Assembly (NCBI RefSeq): GCF_028994775.1
Contig: NZ_JAJQMN010000009.1
Location: 280,215 to 344,214, forward strand
Direction of reading: 5' to 3'
Origin: Promicromonospora iranensis
GTDB taxonomy: Bacteria > Actinomycetota > Actinomycetes > Actinomycetales > Cellulomonadaceae
DNA: 64,000 bases
The notes below the pieces were generated by a model. That model searched no databases, was not told the DNA's origin, and saw only the letters and a list, made by a program, of their open reading frames with translations. The translations under genes and the position numbers were made by a program. Below, one piece after another: positions 8,358-17,299 of the stretch (position 1 is its first letter; every line of letters starts with the position of its first letter).

Positions 8358-10052
8358 ATGGATGCGCGTGCCGGAACTCCCGCCCAGCCCAGCGACCTCA
8401 TCGACGTCGACCAGGTGGTGGGCGCCTACTACGACCTCTCCCCAGACCCGGAGGACCCTGGACAGCAGGTTGCGTTCGGCACCTCGGGCCACCGCGGGTC
8501 GAGCCTGGACCACGCCTTCAACGAGGCGCACATCGTCGCGATCACCGCCGCGATCGTGGAGTACCGGCGGAGCCAGGGCACCGACGGACCGCTCTTCATC
8601 GGGCGGGACACGCACGCGCTGTCCCGTCCGGCCTGGCAGACGGCGTTGGAGGTGCTCGCCGCCGCCGGCGTCGACGTCATGATCGACGCGCGGGACTCGT
8701 GGACGCCGACCCCCGCCGTCAGCCAGTCGATCCTGCTGCACAACCAGACGCGGTTCGTCGAGGGGACGCCCGGCCGAGGCGCCCCGGGCGCGGGACTGGC
8801 GGACGGGATCGTGGTGACGCCGTCGCACAACCCGCCCCGGGACGGCGGGTTCAAGTACAACCCGCCGCACGGTGGCCCCGCCGACTCCGACGCGACGGGG
8901 TGGATCGCGGACCGGGCCAACGAGATCCTGCGCACGGGCGCCGGGCACGTGCAGCGGGTGCAGCTGGACGCCGCGCTGGCCTCGGACACGACGCACCGGC
9001 ACGACTTCCTGTCGACCTATGTCGACGACCTCGTCAACGTGCTGGACCTGGAAGCGATCCGCACCTCCGGTGTCCGGATCGGTGCGGACCCCCTCGGCGG
9101 GGCGTCGGTCGAGTACTGGGGTGAGATCGCCGACCGGTACGACCTGGACCTCACCGTCGTGAACCCGCAGGTCGACCCCCGCTGGGCGTTCATGACGCTC
9201 GACTGGGACGGCAAGATCCGGATGGACTGCAGCTCGCCCTATGCGATGGCGTCGCTGGTGGAGCGGATGACGAGCGGTGCGGACCCGGTCGGTGGGGCAC
9301 CCTTTGACATCGCCACGGGGAACGACGCCGACTCCGACCGGCACGGCATCGTCACCGCCGACGGGCTCATGAACCCGAACCACTTCCTCGCGGTCGCCAT
9401 CGAGTACCTCTACGGCGGGGCCCGCCCGAGCTGGCCCAGCGGCGCGGCGATCGGCAAGACCCTCGTGTCGTCGGCGCTCATCGACAGGGTGGCCGGTGAC
9501 CTGAACCGCCGTCTCCTGGAGGTGCCGGTCGGCTTCAAGTGGTTCGTCCCGGGCCTGCTCTCGGGCGAGGTCGGGTTCGGTGGCGAGGAGTCCGCCGGCG
9601 CTTCGTTCCTGCGCAAGGACGGCCGCGTCTGGTCCACCGACAAGGACGGCATCCTGCTCGCACTCCTGGCCTCGGAGATCCTCGCGACCACCGGCACGTC
9701 GCCGTCGGCGCACCACGCCGCGCAGGTCGAGCGGTACGGCGAGAGCTGGTACGCCCGGGTCGACGCCGCCGCCACGCGAGAGCAGAAGGCTCGGCTCGGC
9801 GCGCTCTCCCCGTCGGACGTCACCTCGACGACGCTCGCCGGACAGGACATCACCGCGAAGCTCACCGAGGCGCCCGGCAACGGCGCGAAGGTCGGTGGCC
9901 TCAAGGTGACGACGGCGGACGCGTGGTTCGCGGCGCGCCCGAGCGGCACCGAGGACGTGTACAAGATCTACGCGGAGTCGTTCGTGTCCGCCGAGCATCT
10001 CACCGAGGTGCAGGAGGCCGCGAAGGCACTGGTCGACGAGGCGCTCGCCTGA
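8358..10052 (+). CDS. pgm: Alpha-D-glucose phosphate-specific phosphoglucomutase
   Basis: A 564-residue phosphohexomutase interconverting glucose-1-phosphate and glucose-6-phosphate, linking glycogen/trehalose and cell-wall sugar metabolism to glycolysis. All key loops are present: GTSGHRG (41-47), catalytic phosphoserine loop TPSHNP with Ser156, metal loop GNDADSDR (321-328), sugar-binding GGEESAG (408-414) and the C-terminal phosphate-binding RPSGTEDVYK. The frame is open 270 bp further upstream, but that part is antisense to the rhodanese gene; the ATG at 8358 gives the normal N-terminus for the family. Confidence 0.95.
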   Translation: MDARAGTPAQPSDLIDVDQVVGAYYDLSPDPEDPGQQVAFGTSGHRGSSLDHAFNEAHIVAITAAIVEYRRSQGTDGPLFIGRDTHALSRPAWQTALEVLAAAGVDVMIDARDSWTPTPAVSQSILLHNQTRFVEGTPGRGAPGAGLADGIVVTPSHNPPRDGGFKYNPPHGGPADSDATGWIADRANEILRTGAGHVQRVQLDAALASDTTHRHDFLSTYVDDLVNVLDLEAIRTSGVRIGADPLGGASVEYWGEIADRYDLDLTVVNPQVDPRWAFMTLDWDGKIRMDCSSPYAMASLVERMTSGADPVGGAPFDIATGNDADSDRHGIVTADGLMNPNHFLAVAIEYLYGGARPSWPSGAAIGKTLVSSALIDRVAGDLNRRLLEVPVGFKWFVPGLLSGEVGFGGEESAGASFLRKDGRVWSTDKDGILLALLASEILATTGTSPSAHHAAQVERYGESWYARVDAAATREQKARLGALSPSDVTSTTLAGQDITAKLTEAPGNGAKVGGLKVTTADAWFAARPSGTEDVYKIYAESFVSAEHLTEVQEAAKALVDEALA

Positions 10053-10115
10053 ACGCTCGCTGATCGGCCCCCCGGTCGGGGCCCGGCTGTCCGCTGGTCA
10101 GGCCCGCCTTCCGCT

Positions 10116-10152
10116 GGTCGAGCCTGTCGAGACCTTCTCGACAGGCTCGACC
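10116..10152. repeat. Dispersed-type inverted repeat (ggtcgagcctgtcgag), probable terminator of pgm
   Basis: Perfect 16-bp arms (10116-10131 and 10137-10152) flank a 5-nt loop. The sequence matches my recollection of a tcgacaggctcgacc repeat common between genes of high-GC Micrococcales. Here it lies 64 bp after pgm and can act as a terminator. Confidence 0.7.
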
Positions 10153-10266
10153 GGCGATCTGCCTAAACGATTCGCGGGGTTCCCGCGGCGGCGGCGTCCT
10201 TCCTAGCGTCACGGGATACACCTCGACCGGTCCGGCCGGGGTGAGCCCGACTGAACGGAGAGCGCC

Positions 10267-11235
10267 ATGCCTCGCGTACGACGTCGTACCCGAACGGCGG
10301 CCCTGGCCGCAGCCCTCGCCCTCGTGACCACCGGCACCGTCGCGGTATCCCAGAGCGCTGCTGCCGGCGTGACCAGCCTGGAGGCCGCACCCGCGGTGTC
10401 GGACCTCTACGTGGACCCCGGCACCCAGGCCTATGCCGCCTGGGAGGCGGCGAGCGGCACGGACAAGGACCTGCTGGCGAAGATCGCCCTGACCCCGCAG
10501 TCGTACTGGGTCGGCAACTGGGCGGACGCGGACCACTCCCGTGCGGAGGTGGCGGACTACACGGGCCGTGCCGCGGCCGCCGGACAGACCGGGATCCTCA
10601 CGGTGTACGCCATCCCGGGCCGCGACTGCGGCAACCACTCCGGGGGCGGGGTGCCCGAGAGCGAGTACGCGCGGTGGGTGGACACGGTGGCGGAGGGCAT
10701 CGAGGGCAGCCCGATAGTCATCCTCGAGCCCGACGCGCTGGCCCAGCTCGGCGACTGCGACGGGCAGGGCGACCGCGTCGGCTACCTGCGGTACGCGGCC
10801 GAGTCACTGACCGCCGCGGGCGCCCGGGTCTACATCGACGCGGGACACTCGGGGTGGCTGAGCGCGGGCGAGGCTGCGCGGCGACTGGAGCTGATCGGCT
10901 TCACGGATGCCGTCGGGTTCGCGCTCAACACGTCGAACTATCAGACGACGGCCGACACCCAGGCGTACGCCGAGCAGGTGTCCGCGCAGGTCGGTGGACG
11001 CCCGTACGTGATCGACACGTCGCGCAACGGCAACGGCTCCAACGGGGAGTGGTGCAACCCGCGCGGTCGTGCCCTGGGGGAGCAGCCGCGGCTCGTCGAC
11101 GACGCGACGTCGCTCGACGCGCTCCTGTGGGTCAAGCTGCCGGGCGAGTCGGACGGCGCATGCAACGGTGGCCCCGCAGCCGGCCAGTGGTGGCAGGAGA
11201 TCGCGCTGGAGCTCGCCGCGAACGCGCACTGGTGA
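10267..11235 (+). CDS. Secreted glycoside hydrolase family 6 cellulase (catalytic domain only)
   Basis: A 322-residue protein with a Sec signal peptide (Arg-rich start, hydrophobic core 10-25, cleavage near AAA-G at about 33-34). It shows GH6 motifs in order: YAIPGRDC (Asp120), VILEPDALAQ (Asp156, the expected catalytic acid), YIDAGHSGWL, VIDTSRNGNG (Asp250), WCNPRGRALGE and LWVKLPGESDG. Cleavage of beta-1,4-glucan is expected; the short loops favour an endoglucanase, which is inference. No carbohydrate-binding module or linker is present, unlike many actinobacterial Cel6 enzymes. GGAG lies 7 nt before the ATG. Confidence 0.93.
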   Translation: MPRVRRRTRTAALAAALALVTTGTVAVSQSAAAGVTSLEAAPAVSDLYVDPGTQAYAAWEAASGTDKDLLAKIALTPQSYWVGNWADADHSRAEVADYTGRAAAAGQTGILTVYAIPGRDCGNHSGGGVPESEYARWVDTVAEGIEGSPIVILEPDALAQLGDCDGQGDRVGYLRYAAESLTAAGARVYIDAGHSGWLSAGEAARRLELIGFTDAVGFALNTSNYQTTADTQAYAEQVSAQVGGRPYVIDTSRNGNGSNGEWCNPRGRALGEQPRLVDDATSLDALLWVKLPGESDGACNGGPAAGQWWQEIALELAANAHW

Positions 11236-11250
11236 CGAGCGGGTGCAGGA

Positions 11251-11946
11251 TCAGTCGGCGGTCGACACCAGGAGGTTGACCAGCCGGCTCAGGACGGCGG
11301 TGTCGGGTGCGGCATCGCCGTCCTCTGCCGTGGGGTTCGCGACGACGGCGCTTCGGGCGGACGACTCGTAGACGCTGAGCAGCAGATCGACCGCCGTGCG
11401 CTGGTCGACCGTGAACCGCAGGCCGAGGTCACTGAGGATTCGGTCGATCGCGGCACCCACCTCGGTGCGCAGCATCTCCTCCTGGGCAAGGAACGGACGG
11501 CCGACGGCCGGGTCCCGCATCGCGAGCAGCTCCAGCTCCGCACGCATCAGGGCCCACTGCCGGGCGTCCCCCGGGTCGGTCACCACGACCGCGAGGATGC
11601 TGCGGATCGCGTCGTGATCCACGCAGCCGCCCTGGACGATGCCGGGCTCCAGATCCTTGCGGATGGATTCCAGCGAGGCGAGCTGATGGCGCATGGCCCG
11701 CTCGGCGAGCGCGAGGAACAGCTCCTCCTTGCTGCTGAAGTTCGAGTAGAAGGCACCGCGGGTGAAACCGGCGGCCTCGCAGACGGCCTCGATCGACGCG
11801 CCGCGGATGCCGTGGTGCGCGAAGACGGTGAAGGCGGCGTCGAGCAGGCGCTCGCGGGTTCGTTCACGTCGGGGGGTCAGGGCCGTGGCGAACGCACGCT
11901 CGACGGACGACCCGGAGCCGACGTCGGGGGTGTGCTCAGCAGTCAC
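11251..11946 (-). CDS. TetR-family regulator of the adjacent MMPL pump
   Basis: A 231-residue TetR protein. The helix-turn-helix is near residues 28-75 (RERLLDAAFTVFAHHG, then SIEAVCEAAGFTRGAFYSNFSSKEELF), followed by a divergent ligand-binding domain. It is divergent from the MMPL/YhgE operon with 125 bp between starts, and that gap contains several dyads, so it most likely represses the operon and itself. The GTG start has GAGGAG 7 nt upstream. Its stop faces the cellulase stop 15 bp away. Confidence 0.88.
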   Translation of the reverse strand: MTAEHTPDVGSGSSVERAFATALTPRRERTRERLLDAAFTVFAHHGIRGASIEAVCEAAGFTRGAFYSNFSSKEELFLALAERAMRHQLASLESIRKDLEPGIVQGGCVDHDAIRSILAVVVTDPGDARQWALMRAELELLAMRDPAVGRPFLAQEEMLRTEVGAAIDRILSDLGLRFTVDQRTAVDLLLSVYESSARSAVVANPTAEDGDAAPDTAVLSRLVNLLVSTAD

Positions 11947-11982
11947 GGAAGCTCCTCGGGGTATCGAGTGGCCAGTCTATCA

Positions 11983-12020
11983 ATACATCTTTGTATCGGA
12001 TGCATCCGTGTATCGGATAC
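11983..12020. promoter_or_regulatory. Cluster of operator-like dyads between tetR and the MMPL gene
   Basis: Three dyads lie side by side: ATACA-tctt-TGTAT (11983-11996), cggatgcatccg (11997-12008, perfect 12 bp) and GTATC-g-GATAC (12010-12020). The decamer tgtatcggat occurs twice, 17 bp apart. These are likely TetR binding sites overlapping both promoters. Confidence 0.6.
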
Positions 12021-12071
12021 AGTGGTGCATCGTAGGTCTCTCGCCGTACCCCGCCTCGTCCAGGAGTGTGC

Positions 12072-14906
12072 GTGTCCTCCGTTCTCTACTCGCTCGGCCG
12101 CTGGGCCGTCCGTGCCCGCCGCCTCGTGGTGGCCCTCTGGGTGGTGGTTCTCGTCCTCGTGGGCGGTGCCGCCGGTCTGCTCCAACAGGGTCTCGACAAC
12201 CAGGTATCCATCCCCGGCACCGAGTCCCAGGAGGCCCTTGACCGCCTGGCCTCGACGTTCCCGCAGGTCAGCGGCGCATCCGCACAGGTGATAGTGGTCG
12301 CGCCCGAGGGGGAGTCCATCAAGGACGAGCCCATGCGCTCCGCCATCACCGACGGCGTCGAGGCGATCAACGACGTCTCGCAGGTCGTCGCGGTCACATC
12401 GCCGTTCGACGAGCAGATGCCCGCCTCGACGTCCGACGACGAGCGCGCCACGCTCCTCACGATCCAGCTCGACGGCGACCAGGGTTCCATCACCGAAGAG
12501 ACCAAGGACGCGCTGGGCGTCGAGGCCGACGCGCTGGCGCAGGCTCTGCCCGAGGGTGCCGAGGCGCAACTGGGCGGTCAGCTCTTCTCCTCCAAGTTCC
12601 CCGAGATGACGCTCACCGAGGGCATCGGCCTCCTGGTCGCGCTCGTGGTGCTGGTCCTGACGCTCGGCTCGCTCGTGGCCGCCGGCCTGCCGCTGATCAA
12701 CGCCCTGCTCGGCGTCGGTGCGTCCATGGGGCTGCTGTTCGCCGCGACCGCCCTCGGACCGGTCAACTCGACCACGCCGATGCTGGCGGTGATGCTGGGC
12801 CTGGCGGTCGGTATCGATTACGCGCTGTTCATCGTGTCGCGGCACCGGGAGCAGCTCGGCACCGGGCTCGCCGTGGACGAGTCGATCGCCCGGGCCACCG
12901 CGACGGCGGGTTCCGCCGTCGTGTTCGCGGGCCTCACCGTGATGATCGCGCTCGTCGGGCTCGGCGTGGCGGGCATCCCGTTCCTCACCATCATGGGTGT
13001 GGCGGCGGCGGTGACGGTGGGTGTCACCGTGCTGGTGTCGCTGACGCTGCTGCCCGCACTGCTCGGCTTCGCGGGCGAGCGGCTGCGGCCCAAGCCGTCG
13101 CGCCGCGTCCGGAGAGCCGCGGCCAAGGAGGCCAAGGCCGCCGAGGCAGTTGCCGCCGCCGATCCGGAGGTGACCCGCACGCGGGTACCCGCCGTGGCCT
13201 CGACCGAGCCGAAGCCGAACCGGTTCTTCACCGGCTGGGTCCGGGCCGTGACCAAGATCCCGGCGCTGACCCTCGTGCTCGTCATCGCCGCCATGGGCGC
13301 GCTCAGCTTCCCGGCGCTGGACCTGCGCCTCGCCCTCCCGGACGCGGGTGTGATGGAGGAGGACGACCCGGCTCGCGTCACGTACGACCTCGTCTCGGAG
13401 CACTTCGGCGACGGCTTCAACGGCCCGCTGATCGTGACCGGGTCGATCGTGACGAGCACCGACCCGGTGGCGCTCATGAACGAGATCGGTGCGGAGATCG
13501 AGGACCTGCCGGGTGTCGCCGACGTACCCCTCGCGACGCCCAACCCCTCCGCGGACACCGGCATCATCCAGGTCGTTCCCGAGGGCGGTCCCACGTCCGC
13601 CCAGACCGAGGACCTGGTGCGTGAGATCCGCGCGCAGCACGACCACTTCCTGGACGAGTACGGCGTGGACCTCTCCGTCACGGGCTTCACAGCGGTCGGT
13701 ATCGACGTGTCCGACAAGCTCGGCAACGCGCTGCTGCCGTTCGCCCTCGTCGTGGTCGGTCTGTCGCTGATCCTGCTCACGATGGTGTTCCGCTCGATCG
13801 CCGTGCCGATCAAGGCGACCATCGGCTACCTGTTCTCCGTCGGTGCCGCGTTCGGCGTGGTCTCGCTCGTGTTCGAGCACGGCGTGCTCGCCGAGGCGCT
13901 CAACGTGACCCGCACAGGGCCGGTCATCAGCTTCATGCCGATCGTCCTCATGGGCATCCTGTTCGGCCTCGCGATGGACTACGAGGTGTTCCTCGTGTCC
14001 CGTATGCGGGAGGACTACGTCCACGGTGGCAGTGCCAGGCACGCGATCACGACAGGGTTCCAGGGCTCGGCCAAGGTGGTCACCGCCGCGGCGGTGATCA
14101 TGATCGCGGTCTTCGTGGCGTTCGTGCCGCACGGCGACATGAACCTCAAACCGATCGCCCTCGGCCTCGCCGTGGGTGTGGCCGTGGACGCCTTCGTGGT
14201 GCGCATGGTCTTCGTCCCGGCTGTGCTCGCACTGCTCGGTGAGAAGGCCTGGTACATGCCGAAGTGGCTCGACCGGGCGCTGCCGTCGTTCGACGTCGAG
14301 GGTGAGGGTTTGGCCCGTGAGCTGTCGCTCACGGACTGGCCCGAGCCGGGCGCCACCGACGCGGTGGCCACCGGGGACCTGGAGGTGAGCGGCCGGTCCG
14401 GCAGGATCGTCGGCCCGGTGAGCGTCCGGGTGCCCGACGGCGGCACGCTGCTCGTGCACGGTGACGCGACGGCTCCGGTGAGTGCCTTCCTGCTCGCCGT
14501 AGCCGGCCGGCTCGACATGACGGGTGGCGTGGCGAAGACCGCCGGGCTCGTGCTGCCCGAACGTGCGTCGTCCGTGCGGCACAGGGTGGCGGTCGTCGAC
14601 TCGGCCGCCGAGGGCGGCCACCCCGCGGAGGCGGTCCGCCGGGCGCTGCGCGACAAGCCGGCGGTGCTCGTCGTGGACGCCACCGAGACGGTGGGCGACC
14701 TCGCAGGCCGGGCCGAGCTGGCCCAGGCGGTGGCCGGCGCACAGCGTGCGGGCATCGCGGTGCTGCTCGGCTCCACGGGCTTCGCGGCGACGGACCTGGT
14801 GCCGTCCGGCGCCCCGGTGCTGGACGTCACCCCGGGCGCCCGCGACCCCCGCAGTACAGCACGTGACCAGCAGACAGACGTGACCGAGCAGGAGGTGCGG
14901 GCATGA
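12072..14906 (+). CDS. MMPL/RND-family transporter with fused degenerate ABC-ATPase-like domain
   Basis: A 944-residue protein. Residues 1 to about 760 form a standard MMPL pump: two halves, each one helix, a periplasmic-type loop and a five-helix bundle. It has the expected GIDYALF and AMDYEVFLVSRMRE helices, the latter carrying the proton-relay Asp-Tyr. Residues from about 768 resemble an ABC nucleotide-binding domain (IVGPVSVRVPDGGTLLVHG, then LAVAG). The P-loop is GDATAPVSA at 797-805, with the lysine replaced by Val803, and a Walker-B-like VLVVDA ends at 869-870 without glutamate. ATP hydrolysis is therefore unlikely. I chose the GTG at 12072 (AGGAG 5 nt upstream) over 12066. The stop overlaps the next gene (ATGA). 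Cargo may be lipid or drug. Confidence 0.85.
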   Translation: MSSVLYSLGRWAVRARRLVVALWVVVLVLVGGAAGLLQQGLDNQVSIPGTESQEALDRLASTFPQVSGASAQVIVVAPEGESIKDEPMRSAITDGVEAINDVSQVVAVTSPFDEQMPASTSDDERATLLTIQLDGDQGSITEETKDALGVEADALAQALPEGAEAQLGGQLFSSKFPEMTLTEGIGLLVALVVLVLTLGSLVAAGLPLINALLGVGASMGLLFAATALGPVNSTTPMLAVMLGLAVGIDYALFIVSRHREQLGTGLAVDESIARATATAGSAVVFAGLTVMIALVGLGVAGIPFLTIMGVAAAVTVGVTVLVSLTLLPALLGFAGERLRPKPSRRVRRAAAKEAKAAEAVAAADPEVTRTRVPAVASTEPKPNRFFTGWVRAVTKIPALTLVLVIAAMGALSFPALDLRLALPDAGVMEEDDPARVTYDLVSEHFGDGFNGPLIVTGSIVTSTDPVALMNEIGAEIEDLPGVADVPLATPNPSADTGIIQVVPEGGPTSAQTEDLVREIRAQHDHFLDEYGVDLSVTGFTAVGIDVSDKLGNALLPFALVVVGLSLILLTMVFRSIAVPIKATIGYLFSVGAAFGVVSLVFEHGVLAEALNVTRTGPVISFMPIVLMGILFGLAMDYEVFLVSRMREDYVHGGSARHAITTGFQGSAKVVTAAAVIMIAVFVAFVPHGDMNLKPIALGLAVGVAVDAFVVRMVFVPAVLALLGEKAWYMPKWLDRALPSFDVEGEGLARELSLTDWPEPGATDAVATGDLEVSGRSGRIVGPVSVRVPDGGTLLVHGDATAPVSAFLLAVAGRLDMTGGVAKTAGLVLPERASSVRHRVAVVDSAAEGGHPAEAVRRALRDKPAVLVVDATETVGDLAGRAELAQAVAGAQRAGIAVLLGSTGFAATDLVPSGAPVLDVTPGARDPRSTARDQQTDVTEQEVRA

Positions 14907-17152
14907 GCACCGCGACGAGATGGCTCCGGCCCGAGCCCTTCCGCAACCCGTGGCGCGCCGTGGCCGTGGCGCTGCTTCCCCTGATGATCCTGGGGCTGCT
15001 GATCTCGGCCCTGTGGAACCCGCAGGAGCGGCTCGACACCGTCAAGGCGGCGATCGTGAACCTCGACGAACCGGTCGAGGTCGACGGCCAGACGGTGCCG
15101 CTCGGCCGGCAGCTCGCCGCGGGCCTGGTGAGCGGCGGTGAGACGGCGGACGCCGAGGCGGGCGAGGCCGCGGCGGTGCCCGCGTCCGACGCGAGCTACG
15201 ACTGGCAGATCACCGACGAGGAGGGCGCGGCCGACGGCCTCGCCGACGGTACGTACGCCGCCGTCGTCACCATTCCCGAGGGCTTCTCCGCAGCGGCGAC
15301 CTCCTTCGGCGGCGACGACCCGGCGAAGGCGCGGCAGGCCACCATCGACGTCGCCACACCGGCCAACGGCCGCGTGCTCGACGACGCCCTCGCGCAGGTG
15401 GTGGCGCAGACCGCTACCGGCGTGCTCGGCAGCACCCTGACCGAGACCTACGTGGACAACGTCCTCGTCGGCTTCTCCACGCTCTCGGAGGAGCTGGGCA
15501 AGGCCGCCGACGGCGCGGACCAGCTCGCCGACGGAGCCACCGAGGCGGGCAAGGGCGCCAAGGAGCTGGCCGACGGTGCACAGCAGACCTCGGCCGGCGT
15601 GGCGGGCGTCGGCGACGGTGTGACGAGCCTCGCCGGCGGTGCCGGCCAGTGGGCGTCCGGCGCGGACCAGTGGGCCGCCGGCGCGGACCAGGCAGCTGCG
15701 GGCGTGAGCCGGCTGGCCGATGGTGCCGGGCAGTCCGCCGCGGGCGCCGCGGACCTGGCCACCGGCGCGGAGCAGCTCGCGACCGGCACAGAGGGCGTCG
15801 CGACCGGCGCGAAGAACCTGGCAGGCGGGCTCGCGGAGACCTCGGCGAAGCTCCAGGGCGCCGGGGGCGTGCCTGGTCCGGCGGAGGCTGCTTCCCAGCT
15901 GGCCGTGGGAGCGACGGATGTGTCGGGCGGGGTTGGCGACCTGGTGAGCGGCATCGAGCAGGCATGCGCGAACCCGGTCTCGGCGCCCTTCTACGCTCAG
16001 TTCTGCGCCCAGCTGCCGGAACTCAAGGAGCTGAGTGCTGGCGCGGCGCAGGTCGCCGACGGCATGACCGGCCTTGCGGGGCAGGGAGGCGCCAAGCCGA
16101 CCGGGCTCTACGAGCTGACCGCCGGTATCGGCGGCCTCGCCGAGGGCGCGAACCAGCTCGCTGGTGGCGCGGAGCAGGTCTCCGGGGGCGCCTCGGAACT
16201 CGCTGCTGGCGCGGACCAGCTCTCAGGCGGTCTGTCGCAGCTGCAGACCGGTGCCGACCAGGCAGCAGTTGGCGTGAGCGAGCTGTCCGCCGGCGCCCGG
16301 GAGCTCTCCGGCGGTGCCGGCGGTCTCGCCTCCGGTGCTACGGAGCTCGCCAACGGGGTCGGTGAGCTGGAGACCGGCACCACCCAGCTCGCGACAGGCG
16401 TGGACGGCCTGGCCGACGGCGTCGGCGAGCTGGCCGGCGGCGCGACCGACCTCTCCGAGGGTCTCGGGCAGGCCACCGAGGAGATCCCCTCGTACACGGA
16501 GCAGGAGCGCAAGTCGCTCGCTTCGGTGGTCGCCGACCCGGTTGCCACCGACCGCGAGGTCACCGACCTCGACACCGGTGCGACAGGTCCGATGTTCGCG
16601 GTCCTGGCGCTCTGGCTCGGTGCGCTCGCGCTGATGATCGTGTTCTCGCCGGTCCCGCTGCACGCTCGCGGGTCGACGCGCGGCGCGCTCCGGCTCACGC
16701 TCGAGACCTTCGCCGTCCCGGCGGTGGTCGGCCTGGCCACCGGCCTCGCGACCGGCGCCGTCCTGGCCGGTATCGAGGACCTCGATCTCGGCGGATGGGC
16801 GGCGACCATGGGCTTCGGCGCACTGGTCTCGGTCGCCTTCGTCGCGGTGAACCAGGCGCTGGCGGCAGCGCTCGGTCACGTCGGCCGCGGGATCAGCCTG
16901 CTGGTGGCGGTGCTCGTCATCGCGACCGGTGTGGTCTCCACGGTGCCCGGCGTGCTCGAAGGGCTGGCGGCGTTCCTGCCGGTCGGCCCGGCTCTCGACG
17001 GCCTCGTGGGGCTGATCGAGTCCGGCGTGGGCGGCGTCGGGATGGCGATCGCGGCGACGACCCTGTGGGGCCTCGCCGGGCTCGCCGTGACGACGGCCAT
17101 GGTGGCGCGGCGGCGCACGGTCCGAGTCGGGGAGCTGCTCCGGGCGGCATGA
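14903..17152 (+). CDS. YhgE/Pip-family membrane protein with long Gly/Ala coiled repeats
   Basis: A 749-residue protein of the YhgE/Pip type. It has one N-terminal transmembrane segment (about 15-36) and an extracytoplasmic region of about 500 residues. Five or six C-terminal helices follow (about 555-740). Residues about 195-535 are an array of 7- to 11-residue units such as LADGA, LAAGADQL and LASGATEL, interrupted by a Cys-containing insert (QACANPVSAPFYAQFCAQL) that could form a disulfide. The family includes a lactococcal phage receptor and EsaA/YueB-like type VII secretion components; function here is unknown. The 4-bp overlap with the MMPL gene implies one complex or pathway. Confidence 0.85.
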   Translation: MSTATRWLRPEPFRNPWRAVAVALLPLMILGLLISALWNPQERLDTVKAAIVNLDEPVEVDGQTVPLGRQLAAGLVSGGETADAEAGEAAAVPASDASYDWQITDEEGAADGLADGTYAAVVTIPEGFSAAATSFGGDDPAKARQATIDVATPANGRVLDDALAQVVAQTATGVLGSTLTETYVDNVLVGFSTLSEELGKAADGADQLADGATEAGKGAKELADGAQQTSAGVAGVGDGVTSLAGGAGQWASGADQWAAGADQAAAGVSRLADGAGQSAAGAADLATGAEQLATGTEGVATGAKNLAGGLAETSAKLQGAGGVPGPAEAASQLAVGATDVSGGVGDLVSGIEQACANPVSAPFYAQFCAQLPELKELSAGAAQVADGMTGLAGQGGAKPTGLYELTAGIGGLAEGANQLAGGAEQVSGGASELAAGADQLSGGLSQLQTGADQAAVGVSELSAGARELSGGAGGLASGATELANGVGELETGTTQLATGVDGLADGVGELAGGATDLSEGLGQATEEIPSYTEQERKSLASVVADPVATDREVTDLDTGATGPMFAVLALWLGALALMIVFSPVPLHARGSTRGALRLTLETFAVPAVVGLATGLATGAVLAGIEDLDLGGWAATMGFGALVSVAFVAVNQALAAALGHVGRGISLLVAVLVIATGVVSTVPGVLEGLAAFLPVGPALDGLVGLIESGVGGVGMAIAATTLWGLAGLAVTTAMVARRRTVRVGELLRAA

Positions 17153-17177
17153 CGCCGGCCACCGGGCCGAGGTAGAC

Positions 17178-17222
17178 CTGGGGCGAGAGAGACTGCAGCA
17201 TCTGCGGCCGCTCTCGCCCCAG
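17178..17222 (+). terminator. Terminator of the MMPL-YhgE operon, followed by ctctcgccc repeats
   Basis: Arms ctggggcgagag (17178-17189) and ctctcgccccag (17211-17222) pair perfectly. The motif ctctcgccc then recurs twice more by about 17246. Confidence 0.65.
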
Positions 17223-17299
17223 TCGTCTCTCGCCCATTCTCTCGCCCAGTCGTCTCCCACCTGAGCGCTAGCTCACCAGGACTCGATCTTGCCGGCGTG

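Noticed and set aside
11943-14621. 892-residue minus-strand ORF opposite the MMPL gene
   Set aside because: Composition (His, Arg, Asp, Gly runs) is that of an antisense frame, with no hydrophobic or domain pattern; the plus strand is a complete MMPL pump.
15480-16500. Repetitive DNA in the YhgE/Pip gene considered as tandem or CRISPR-like repeats
   Set aside because: The repeats are degenerate at DNA level and stay in frame, encoding Leu-Ala-x-Gly-Ala units. They reflect protein repeats, not an array with spacers.
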